NCBI GenBank assembly: GCA_027620575.1
Contig: JAQCDT010000034.1
Location: forward strand, 1-9,800
From: Verrucomicrobiota bacterium
GTDB taxonomy: Bacteria > Verrucomicrobiota > Verrucomicrobiia > Opitutales > Coraliomargaritaceae
Reading direction: 5' to 3'
DNA: 9,800 bases
Positions 1 through 6,478 of this stretch are shown here, piece by piece. Below the pieces are notes generated by a model, which saw only the letters and a program-made list of their open reading frames with translations, was not told the DNA's origin and ran no database searches. Position 1 is the first letter of the stretch; each line of letters opens with the position of its first letter. Position numbers and translations under genes: made by a program.

Positions 1-51
1 GCTTTCTTCATTTTTCTGTTCATTATCGTTTTTGACACGATTCTTTTGCAT
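1..51 (-). CDS. Possible start of a divergent gene, truncated by the window edge
   Basis: On the minus strand an ATG at 51-49 opens a stop-free frame that runs off the left edge after 17 codons. It reads MQKNRVKNDNEQKNEES, a strongly hydrophilic stretch rich in Lys, Asn and Glu. None of the plus-strand frames here looks like the tail of a known gene. There is no clear ribosome binding site upstream, and the candidate nadD promoter at 32-60 would overlap this start. In AT-rich DNA, 17 open codons can easily arise by chance, so the call is weak. The product is not recognisable from what is visible. Confidence 0.2.
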   Translation of the reverse strand, partial: MQKNRVKNDNEQKNEES

Positions 52-60
52 TGCTTTAGT
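32..60 (+). promoter_or_regulatory. Candidate sigma70-type promoter for the nadD operon
   Basis: A perfect -35 hexamer TTGACA lies at 32-37. After a 17-base spacer comes TTTAGT at 55-60, which matches the -10 consensus at four of six positions. Transcription would start near base 67 and give a leader of about 26 bases before the nadD ATG at 93. Spacing and position are ideal, but the -10 is imperfect and nothing else confirms it. It is the best candidate for driving the seven-gene + strand cluster. Confidence 0.45.
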
Positions 61-92
61 TAGCTTAGATTTTTTCTTATTGGAAGCTATTT

Positions 93-710
93 ATGCAAAA
101 AAAATACAATGAAGATATAAAAAGAGGGCAGGCTTTATTCGGTGGAAGTTTTGACCCGATTCATTGTGGCCATGTGGCTATTGCTCAATCTGTCCTTAGC
201 TTAGAAATGATTGATGAGGTGATTTTCATACCAAATTCATTATCGCCTTTGAAGTCTCATAATTCAATTGCAAGTAATTCGCAACGAAGAGAAATGGTTC
301 TTGAAGCCATAGAGGGGATCGAGGGCTTTTCATTAGATGATCGTGAGTTGAAGAGTGGCGGTGTAAGTTATACAATCCATACGATTGAAGCGTATCGGAA
401 AAAGTCAGACTCAGATCTTTATTTTATAATTGGGGCGGATCAATTGCATCAATTGCACAATTGGTATAAAGCAGATACTTTAGTTCATGAACTTAAATTT
501 TTAGTGTATCCGAGAAAGGGCTATGCATTAGATGAGGCACGGATTCTTTCTAGTAAAGTAATCGACTACGAGGTTTTAAATTTGCCTTATTGGGATATGA
601 GTTCTACAAAGATTCGTAAATTATGTGAGCAAAGTGAATCGATTGAGAAATTTGTTCCTTCAAATGTTGAAGCTTTCATAAAAAAGCATCAAATATATCA
701 AAGTTCTTAA
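93..710 (+). CDS. nadD: Nicotinate-nucleotide adenylyltransferase NadD
   Basis: Cytosolic enzyme of NAD biosynthesis that joins nicotinate mononucleotide to AMP from ATP, giving deamido-NAD. The 205 residues match the usual family length. The nucleotidyltransferase signature GGSFDPIHCGHV is at residues 17-28 with the HxGH motif at 24-27. The second ATP-binding motif, SSTKIR, is at 170-175. Also visible are PNSLSPLK (47-54), the SYT strand (92-94), IIGADQ (112-117) and Trp124 in the nicotinate pocket region. His96 stands where the family commonly has Asp (YTxDT). The ATG gives about ten residues before the core, slightly longer than usual, but no other start fits. A GGAAG at 82-86, six bases before the ATG, may serve as ribosome binding site. 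Two in-frame TAA codons end the gene, 24 bases before rsfS. NadD next to RsfS is a common bacterial arrangement. Confidence 0.95.
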   Translation: MQKKYNEDIKRGQALFGGSFDPIHCGHVAIAQSVLSLEMIDEVIFIPNSLSPLKSHNSIASNSQRREMVLEAIEGIEGFSLDDRELKSGGVSYTIHTIEAYRKKSDSDLYFIIGADQLHQLHNWYKADTLVHELKFLVYPRKGYALDEARILSSKVIDYEVLNLPYWDMSSTKIRKLCEQSESIEKFVPSNVEAFIKKHQIYQSS

Positions 711-712
711 TA

Positions 713-733
713 AGTTTAGTTTAGTTTAGTTTA
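713..733 (+). repeat. AGTTT pentanucleotide tandem repeat in the nadD-rsfS gap
   Basis: Four exact AGTTT units (713-717, 718-722, 723-727, 728-732) plus the A of a fifth fill nearly the whole 24-base gap between the nadD stop and the rsfS ATG at 735. The array sits exactly where a ribosome binding site would be expected, and no purine-rich Shine-Dalgarno sequence is present. Unit-number changes would alter the spacing in steps of five bases without touching either reading frame. The repeat is plain in the sequence; any regulatory effect is inference. Confidence 0.85.
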
Positions 734-734
734 T

Positions 735-1115
735 ATGTCGGAAGAAAAACATACATTAGATGATTTGGGTGAAGTTAAAGAAGAGCTCAAATTAATCATA
801 GAAGTCTTAGAAGATAAAAAGGGAAACGATATCCGTATACTTGATATTCGTGAACAATCTTCAGTTACGGATTATGTTATTCTTGTTTCTGCAATATCTG
901 AACCTCATGCAAAAGCCTTGAAAGTGAATTTGGATAAAATGATTCAAGAGAGAGGGATTTCAGTCATTGGAAATGAAAATGAATCATCGAGTGGTTGGAT
1001 GGTGCTGGATGCTTTTAATTTTATGGTGCACATTCAAACCGAAGAGATGCGATCATTCTATGAATTGGAAGAGCTTTGGAAAGATGCAGTGGAAGTGGAT
1101 TTTTCCCAAATTTAA
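735..1115 (+). CDS. rsfS: Ribosome silencing factor RsfS
   Basis: Small cytosolic protein of the RsfS/Iojap family (DUF143). Family members bind ribosomal protein L14 (uL14) on the large subunit and block subunit joining, which damps translation in stationary phase or starvation. The 126 residues are typical. The domain spans about residues 15-120. Family marks are DIRILDIREQSSVTDYVIL (32-50), Gly87-Trp88 followed by VLD (90-92), MVHI (97-100), Arg106 and FYELEELW (108-115). The N-terminal 28 residues are acidic and probably helical. The usual GDVVVH wording before the His is FNFMVH here. The start has no Shine-Dalgarno sequence and follows directly on the AGTTT repeat, so translation may depend on coupling to nadD. 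Confidence 0.95.
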   Translation: MSEEKHTLDDLGEVKEELKLIIEVLEDKKGNDIRILDIREQSSVTDYVILVSAISEPHAKALKVNLDKMIQERGISVIGNENESSSGWMVLDAFNFMVHIQTEEMRSFYELEELWKDAVEVDFSQI

Positions 1116-1124
1116 GCTTTATTT

Positions 1125-1170
1125 CATTGATCAATCTAGCAACTCTCTTGATGTTCAATGATTATTTTTT
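1125..1170 (+). terminator. Weak hairpin plus T tract upstream of pheS (possible attenuator or partial terminator)
   Basis: In the 70-base rsfS-pheS gap, CATTGATCAA (1125-1134) can pair with TTGA (1148-1151) and TCAATG (1155-1160). This makes a ten-pair stem with a three-base bulge and a 13-base loop. TTATTTTTT follows at 1162-1170, and the pheS ATG comes 15 bases later. Only three pairs are G-C, so the stem is weak for an intrinsic terminator. I see no T-box specifier structure and no Phe-rich leader peptide in this short gap. It could equally be chance in AT-rich spacer sequence. Confidence 0.25.
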
Positions 1171-1185
1171 AAAGACGAATTACCT

Positions 1186-2232
1186 ATGATTGAAAAAACG
1201 TTAGATGCCATAGTTGAAGAGGTGAAAGAAATGAGCCCTAAGTTGGGTAGTCGTGCAGAATTTGATTCCTTTAAATCAACCATTTCAGGTCCCAAAGGTA
1301 AGTTGACGGAAGTGATGAAGCTGATGGGAAAAGTCCCGAAGGAAGAAAAGCCGGCCATGGGAAAGAAGATCAATGAAGCAAAGCAACTGATTCAGACGAG
1401 CATGGACGAGGCGAATAAACGTATTGAAGAGTCTGAATTGCTTTCAAGTTTAGGACCGACAATTGATCCGACTTTGCCTAGTCCAGATCAAGCAAAAGGT
1501 GTACTTCATCCGATTGCTCAAGTACGTGATCAGGTTGTGGAATTATTTCAAAGAATCGGTTTTGCGGTGGCTGAGGGTACGGAATTGGAGACTGAGTATT
1601 ACTGTTTTGATGCGCTCAACATTGCTAAGGATCATCCAGCAAGAGATATGCAAGATTCTTATTTTATGCCTGATGCTACTGAAATGGCAAATGTCTCAAA
1701 AGAATCAGACGAAAAATATTTGCTTCGTACACATACTTCGAGTGTGCAGATACGTACCTTGCTTAAGGAAAAACCGCCGATTCGTATAGTTGCTCCAGGG
1801 CGATGTTTCCGAAGGGATACTCCTGATGCGACTCACAGTGCTAATTTTCATCAGATTGAAGGTCTGTATGTCGATAAGCATGTGACACTAACGGATTTAA
1901 AAGCGACTTTAGATTATTTTGTGAAAATGGTATTTGGCGAATCGGCAAAAACACGATTGAGACCGAGTTTTTTCCCGTTTACTGAGCCCAGTTTTGAAAT
2001 GGATTTCTATTCACCAAACTTAGGCAAGCTCAGTAATCAATGGTTGGAAATAATGGGTTGTGGTATGGTAGACCCTGAAGTGTTTAAATCCGTGGGTTTA
2101 GATATAAATGAATATTCTGGTTACGCTTTTGGTATGGGCATTGAACGTATTGCTATGATTTTACAAGGTGTGGATGATATTCGTTATTATTATCAAAACG
2201 ACATCCGTTTTTTACGACAATTCAGTGATTAG
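1186..2232 (+). CDS. pheS: Phenylalanyl-tRNA synthetase alpha subunit
   Basis: Catalytic subunit of the cytosolic alpha2-beta2 PheRS, which activates phenylalanine with ATP and charges tRNA-Phe. The 348 residues match the family. Residues 1-85 form the charged N-terminal coiled coil that contacts tRNA. The class II catalytic core follows: HPIAQVRD (108-115, motif 1 region), FDALN then DHPARD (141-154), RTHTSSVQIR (181-190), motif 2 from GRCFRRD to FHQIEG (205-226), RLRPSFFPFTEPSFE (257-271), and motif 3 GYAFGMGIERIAM (312-324). All expected family blocks are present. The ATG at 1186 lacks a strong Shine-Dalgarno sequence (AAAGACG is the nearest purine run). pheT begins 5 bases after the TAG stop, the usual tight pheST pairing that supports equal subunit synthesis. 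Confidence 0.97.
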   Translation: MIEKTLDAIVEEVKEMSPKLGSRAEFDSFKSTISGPKGKLTEVMKLMGKVPKEEKPAMGKKINEAKQLIQTSMDEANKRIEESELLSSLGPTIDPTLPSPDQAKGVLHPIAQVRDQVVELFQRIGFAVAEGTELETEYYCFDALNIAKDHPARDMQDSYFMPDATEMANVSKESDEKYLLRTHTSSVQIRTLLKEKPPIRIVAPGRCFRRDTPDATHSANFHQIEGLYVDKHVTLTDLKATLDYFVKMVFGESAKTRLRPSFFPFTEPSFEMDFYSPNLGKLSNQWLEIMGCGMVDPEVFKSVGLDINEYSGYAFGMGIERIAMILQGVDDIRYYYQNDIRFLRQFSD

Positions 2233-2237
2233 GGGTT

Positions 2238-4688
2238 ATGAAGATTTCTTACAATTGGCTAAAACAGTATTTTAAATCAGAGATAAGCTCTGAGGCAATT
2301 TTGGATGCACTTCCTTTGATCGGATTTGATGTCGAGGAAACTGAAGTTCTAGGGCCACCACAAATGGAACACGTTGTCGTGGGCGAGGTGATTGAATATG
2401 AAGCCCATCCGAATGCGGATCGTTTGAGACTGTGTAAAGTTAAGACAGCTGAGGGTGAAGCACAGCATTCGATAATCTGTGGTGCTAAAAATTTCAAAGC
2501 GGGTGACCGAGTCATGGTTGCTTTACCAGGTGCAGTATTACCTGGAAATTTTAAGATAAAAAAATCAAAGCTACGAGGTGTTGAGTCTGAAGGTATGCTT
2601 TGCTCGGCAAAAGAATTGAATATTGGGCAAGATCACGATGGGATTATGGTGCTTGATTCATCGATTGCTCTAGGCACGGAGTTGAATACACTTTATTCAG
2701 ATACAGATATTATTTTCCATCTAGAGGTCACTCCAAATCGTGTGGATGTTCTCAGTCACATTGGCTTAGCACGTGAACTAGTCGCACGATTTGGTGGAAA
2801 TGTTGAAATCCCAAACATTCAATCAGATTTACCCATTGTCGATTCCTTGGAATCCAATGCTGTACTTAAGTCTTTGAAGGTTGAAGCTTCAGATGTTTGT
2901 CCCGAATATTCTGCAATTTGCATTGAAAGTGTTCAAGTTGGGCCGAGTCCTGATTGGCTGAAGCAATCTTTGGAGTCAGTTGGGCTTAGGTCGATCAATA
3001 ATATTGTCGATATTACAAATTATGTTCTGCACGAGATGGGACAGCCTTTGCATGCTTTTGATTCAGATAAACTGAGCGGGCAATCATTAAAAATTCGACA
3101 CGCCAAGGCGGGAGAGAAGATAACAACTTTAGATGAAAAAACACACAGTTTAAATGAATCTATGGTGGTGATTGCAGATGATTCAAAGCCAGTGGCGATT
3201 GCAGGTATTATGGGTTCTGCTGACGCTGAGGTCGATGAGCGTACACAATCAATTATTTTAGAATCTGCGTATTTTCATCCGTCTTCGGTTCGCAAAACAG
3301 CTCGCAAATTAAATCTCAGTACAGATAGCTCGTATCGCTTTGAGCGTGGGGTAGACCCAAAGGGTGTCCGCTACGGTATTGAGCGAGCTTGTGATTTAAT
3401 TCTAGAACTGGCGGGTGGCACACTTATTGGAAAGCGAGTGCAGATTGGTTCAATCGATAAGACTTTGGAAAGCATTGAATTTTCTCCTGAAGCAATGCGT
3501 ACATTTATAGGGTTTTCCGTTGAAGATGCGGAAGTGCAATCCGTCTTTGAATCTTTAAATTTCAAGGTGGATAAAAATTCTGATACGCATTGGTCTGTCT
3601 CTCCTCCAACTTATCGAAAAGATGTCTCTCGTCCAGTTGATCTCTACGAAGAGTTTATTCGTATTTATGGAACGGACAAAATTCCATCTAAACATATTGC
3701 TGCCGATGGGATCAATGCAACGGATCATCCTATTTATCAATTCAACGATGCGGTTGGAGCTTATATGACCGGTAAAAGTTTCAATGAAGCCTTTCTTTAT
3801 ACATTAAGAAATGAGGATGAAGTAGCCTTTTTCCAAGGAAAAGAGCATGCAGACACTTTAAGTTTAAAACTAGAGAATCCTTTGCAAAGTGATCAAAGTC
3901 ATTTGAGAAATTCTTTGATTCCTGGACTTTTAGATGTCTTAGACTTAAACCTCGCACGCCAAAATTTAACCAGTCAGTTTTTTGAACGAGGACGAGTTTT
4001 CCGAATGTTAGAGGGCCAGCTTGTCGAATTGATTTCGGTAGGGTTTATTGCTCTTGGTAAAGACTTAGAACGCAAGTGGCTTGATCGAGGGGCGTTTGAT
4101 TTCTATTCGGCTAAAGCTTGCACGGAAGATTTATTTCATTTGTTGCCGTTTAAATTGAAAGAGCGTGCGTGGACTCCAATAGAAGCGAGTGAGTTTTGGC
4201 AACCCAAGCATTCGGCACAAGCGGGTGATTTAACAAAGGAAGGTTATGAAGCCAGTATCGGACTCTTAAATATAAAAAATATTAAGGAACGTTGGGGCTT
4301 ATCCAATCCGATTTTCGCTGGCTCTATATTGATTCAAACTGAATTATTTGAAAAAGAATTAAAGCGTTTCCGTTATCAAGCCTTAAGCAACCAGCCTGCT
4401 TCTATGAAAGATTTATCTTTAGTCGTGGATCATTCAGTCCTTGCAAGCGAAGTTCTCAAAACAATTAAAGGTTTTATTGCACAATCAATCGAGGGTTTTG
4501 CTTGTGAATCAGTTGAGGTTTTTGATGTGTATCAGGGCGAAGGACTTGAAGCCGGTAAGAAAAGCTTCGCAGTGAGTATGAAATTTAGAGCACAAGATCG
4601 TACGCTAAAAGATAAGGAAGTGAATACTTTATTTGAAGCTATTCAATCTGCGGTACTCGAACAAACTAACTACCAAATTAGAAAATAA
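2238..4688 (+). CDS. pheT: Phenylalanyl-tRNA synthetase beta subunit
   Basis: Large subunit of PheRS, which binds tRNA-Phe and hydrolyses wrongly made Tyr-tRNA-Phe. The 816 residues are full length for the bacterial form. Domains in order: N-terminal B1; EMAP-type tRNA-binding OB fold (about 40-150, with HPNADRL at 57-63 and ICGAKN at 80-85); B3/B4 editing domain (about 215-395, with NNIVDITNYVLHEMGQPLHAFD at 254-275 and the TDSSYRFERGVDP block at 362-374); B5 (about 405-485, ending in DLYEEFIRIYGTDKIP); inactive synthetase-like core (about 490-700, with NPLQSDQSHLRNSLIPGLL); and C-terminal ferredoxin-fold anticodon-binding domain (about 713-815, with DLSLVVD, VFDVYQGEGL and RTLKDKEV). AGGGG at 2231-2235 overlaps the pheS stop but is only two bases from the ATG, so coupling to pheS is likely. 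gatC starts 5 bases downstream. Confidence 0.97.
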   Translation: MKISYNWLKQYFKSEISSEAILDALPLIGFDVEETEVLGPPQMEHVVVGEVIEYEAHPNADRLRLCKVKTAEGEAQHSIICGAKNFKAGDRVMVALPGAVLPGNFKIKKSKLRGVESEGMLCSAKELNIGQDHDGIMVLDSSIALGTELNTLYSDTDIIFHLEVTPNRVDVLSHIGLARELVARFGGNVEIPNIQSDLPIVDSLESNAVLKSLKVEASDVCPEYSAICIESVQVGPSPDWLKQSLESVGLRSINNIVDITNYVLHEMGQPLHAFDSDKLSGQSLKIRHAKAGEKITTLDEKTHSLNESMVVIADDSKPVAIAGIMGSADAEVDERTQSIILESAYFHPSSVRKTARKLNLSTDSSYRFERGVDPKGVRYGIERACDLILELAGGTLIGKRVQIGSIDKTLESIEFSPEAMRTFIGFSVEDAEVQSVFESLNFKVDKNSDTHWSVSPPTYRKDVSRPVDLYEEFIRIYGTDKIPSKHIAADGINATDHPIYQFNDAVGAYMTGKSFNEAFLYTLRNEDEVAFFQGKEHADTLSLKLENPLQSDQSHLRNSLIPGLLDVLDLNLARQNLTSQFFERGRVFRMLEGQLVELISVGFIALGKDLERKWLDRGAFDFYSAKACTEDLFHLLPFKLKERAWTPIEASEFWQPKHSAQAGDLTKEGYEASIGLLNIKNIKERWGLSNPIFAGSILIQTELFEKELKRFRYQALSNQPASMKDLSLVVDHSVLASEVLKTIKGFIAQSIEGFACESVEVFDVYQGEGLEAGKKSFAVSMKFRAQDRTLKDKEVNTLFEAIQSAVLEQTNYQIRK

Positions 4689-4693
4689 TTAAT

Positions 4694-4990
4694 ATGTCGG
4701 AATCAGATAAACAAATAAATATTGATTATGTCGCACAATTAGCACGGTTGGAATTATCCGATGACGATAAAGCAAAGCTTTCAGGTCAGCTTAATGATAT
4801 ATTACAGTATTTTGAAAAATTAAATAGCGTGGATGTGGAAGGGATTGAGCCTATGGCCCATGCGCATAAAGTGGATAATGTATGGCGAGAGGGCGATGAG
4901 CCTAGTGCAGTTTTTTCAAAGGATGTATTGAAGGCAATGGCCCCAGAAAGCCGTGAAGATCAAGTCGTTGTCCCTAAAGTAGTGGAATAA
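4694..4990 (+). CDS. gatC: Asp-tRNA(Asn)/Glu-tRNA(Gln) amidotransferase subunit GatC
   Basis: Small subunit of the heterotrimeric GatCAB amidotransferase. In known structures it wraps around the GatA-GatB interface as a stabilising belt. The 98 residues are typical. Family marks are YVAQLARLELSDDD (12-25), the helix with LNDILQYFEKLNSVDVEGIEPM (33-54), the HAHKVDNVWREGD region (56-68) and a C-terminal VPKVVE (93-98). The gene begins only 5 bases after the pheT stop and lacks a Shine-Dalgarno sequence, so coupling to pheT is likely. Its place at the head of gatCAB, directly behind pheST, forms one aminoacyl-tRNA supply unit. Confidence 0.95.
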   Translation: MSESDKQINIDYVAQLARLELSDDDKAKLSGQLNDILQYFEKLNSVDVEGIEPMAHAHKVDNVWREGDEPSAVFSKDVLKAMAPESREDQVVVPKVVE

Positions 4991-4994
4991 AGGA
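4991..4994 (+). promoter_or_regulatory. Shine-Dalgarno site of gatA
   Basis: AGGA, within AAAGGAT, lies 8 bases before the gatA ATG at 5003. It is the clearest ribosome binding site in the window and supports that start. It stands out because most neighbouring genes have none. Confidence 0.6.
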
Positions 4995-5002
4995 TAACAA
5001 AA

Positions 5003-6466
5003 ATGAGTGATTTATTTTATTCGGATATTTCTTCCCTTAATCAAGGCTTAGAGTCTAAGGCATTCAGTGCAGTTGAGTTGATGCAATCGGTGATTGATCG
5101 AACCGATGCAGTCGAGGCTAAGATAAATGCATTTGTCGATCGAGATGCAGCGGATGCTTTAAAGCAAGCACAAGCATCAGACGAACGTCGAGCAAAAGGC
5201 GAGAGTTTGGGGGCTTTTGACGGGATACCTGTGGGAATTAAAGATATTTTAGCCGTGAAGGGTCAATCGCTTCGCTGTGCTTCAAAGATGTTAGACGGGT
5301 ATCGTTCTCCTTACGATGCGACATGTATAACTAAGCTGAAAGAAGCGGGTGCAGTTATTTGGGGGCGTCTGAATATGGATGAGTTTGCTATGGGTTCATC
5401 CACCGAAAATTCTGCTTTTGGTGTAACGGCTAATCCTTGGAATTTAGATTATATTCCTGGTGGATCTTCTGGAGGAAGTGCTGCTGCGGTTTCTGCTGGT
5501 GAAGCAATCGTTACTTTAGGTACAGATACGGGTGGTTCTATTCGCCAACCTGCAGCCTTTTGTGGTGTAGTTGGCATGAAGCCTACTTATGGGCTGGTTT
5601 CTCGTTATGGTTTAGTTGCCTTTGCTTCCTCTTTAGATCAAGTTGGACCTTTGTCTCGAAATGTAAAAGATTCTGCTTTGTTACTCGAAGCAATTACAGG
5701 TCATGATCCACTTGATTCCACCTCTTTAAATCAACCTAAAGTCAGTTATTCGTCAGCTTTAGATCAGCCGAGAAAAAAAATGACCTTAGGTGTTCCCAAA
5801 GAATTTTTTCAGCAAGGCATCGATCAAGAAATTAAGGAGGCAGTTGAAAAAGCGATTGATTGGTATCGTTCAGAAGGCTACGCCATAGAGGAGATTTCAT
5901 TGCCGCATTCAGAATTATGTGTGCCTGTTTATTACATTATAGCAACAGCCGAAGCCTCTTCAAATCTTGCACGATTTGATGGTGTTCGCTATTCGCATAG
6001 AAGTAAAGATGCTGAAAATATCTTAGAGCTCTTTTCTAAGAGTCGAGGTGAAGGCTTTGGGGAAGAGGTGAAGCGTCGAATTATTTTAGGAACTTACGTT
6101 TTGAGTTCAGGCTATTATGATGCATATTATTTAAGAGCACAAAAAGTACGTTCATTAATCCGTCAAGATTTTGAACAAGCCTTTGCTAAAGTGGATGCAA
6201 TCATCACTCCAACCTCACCAACTCCGGCTTTTAAACTTGGCGAAAAAAACAACGATCCTTTAGCCATGTATTTAAATGATATTTATACAATATCGGTTAA
6301 CTTGGCTGGATTACCGGCACTTTCTTTGCCTGTGGGAATGACACAGAATAATTTGCCTATCGGTATGCAGATTATTGGAAAGGCTTTTGGGGAATCCGAT
6401 ATTCTAACTGTCGCTCATGATTTTGAAATAAATCATGAGTATAAAAATATGAGGCCAACAATTTGA
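5003..6466 (+). CDS. gatA: Asp-tRNA(Asn)/Glu-tRNA(Gln) amidotransferase subunit GatA
   Basis: Glutaminase subunit of GatCAB. It releases ammonia from glutamine, and the ammonia is channelled to GatB to amidate Glu-tRNA-Gln or Asp-tRNA-Asn. The 487 residues fit the family. It belongs to the amidase-signature superfamily, and the catalytic Ser-cisSer-Lys triad is complete: Lys80 in GIPVGIKD (74-81), cis-Ser155 in GGSSGGSAA (153-161) and nucleophile Ser179 in DTGGSIRQPA (175-184). These are each offset by one from my recollection of the Staphylococcus aureus enzyme (Lys79, Ser154, Ser178). The GatA-style segment MDEFAMGSSTENSAFG (125-140) separates it from other amidases. The ATG is supported by AGGA eight bases upstream. 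gatB starts 12 bases after the TGA stop. Confidence 0.97.
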   Translation: MSDLFYSDISSLNQGLESKAFSAVELMQSVIDRTDAVEAKINAFVDRDAADALKQAQASDERRAKGESLGAFDGIPVGIKDILAVKGQSLRCASKMLDGYRSPYDATCITKLKEAGAVIWGRLNMDEFAMGSSTENSAFGVTANPWNLDYIPGGSSGGSAAAVSAGEAIVTLGTDTGGSIRQPAAFCGVVGMKPTYGLVSRYGLVAFASSLDQVGPLSRNVKDSALLLEAITGHDPLDSTSLNQPKVSYSSALDQPRKKMTLGVPKEFFQQGIDQEIKEAVEKAIDWYRSEGYAIEEISLPHSELCVPVYYIIATAEASSNLARFDGVRYSHRSKDAENILELFSKSRGEGFGEEVKRRIILGTYVLSSGYYDAYYLRAQKVRSLIRQDFEQAFAKVDAIITPTSPTPAFKLGEKNNDPLAMYLNDIYTISVNLAGLPALSLPVGMTQNNLPIGMQIIGKAFGESDILTVAHDFEINHEYKNMRPTI

Positions 6467-6478
6467 TTAGATAAAATA

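Noticed and set aside
97..104. Run of eight A right after the nadD start codon, as a slippage or phase-variation switch
   Set aside because: An equal run occurs within gatA (about 5773-5780), so it is ordinary for this AT-rich sequence, and nadD is an essential-type gene unlikely to be switched.
733..743. The 11-base string ATATGTCGGAA shared by the rsfS and gatC starts (733-743 and 4692-4702)
   Set aside because: Both proteins begin Met-Ser-Glu, a common opening, and a short match at two AT-rich starts is likely chance.
967..1161. 64-codon + strand frame overlapping the rsfS end
   Set aside because: It lies mostly inside rsfS in another frame, has Trp/Cys-rich unnatural composition and no start signal.
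1116..1185. T-box riboswitch or Phe-rich leader peptide for pheST
   Set aside because: The 70-base gap is too short for a T-box, and I found no run of Phe codons in a small frame with a start.
1155..1373. 72-codon - strand frame over the rsfS-pheS gap and the pheS start
   Set aside because: It is antisense to the conserved PheS N-terminus, has no family resemblance and carries no ribosome binding site that I can see.
1463..1789. 108-codon + strand frame inside pheS
   Set aside because: It is a frame-shifted shadow of the PheS catalytic core, which is fully conserved in the true frame.
2249..2515. 88-codon - strand frame inside pheT
   Set aside because: It is antisense to the tRNA-binding domain of PheT and has no recognisable motif.
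3371..3740. Two short - strand frames (3371-3565 and 3555-3740) inside pheT
   Set aside because: Both are antisense to the conserved B3/B4-B5 region and overlap each other, as expected of chance open frames.
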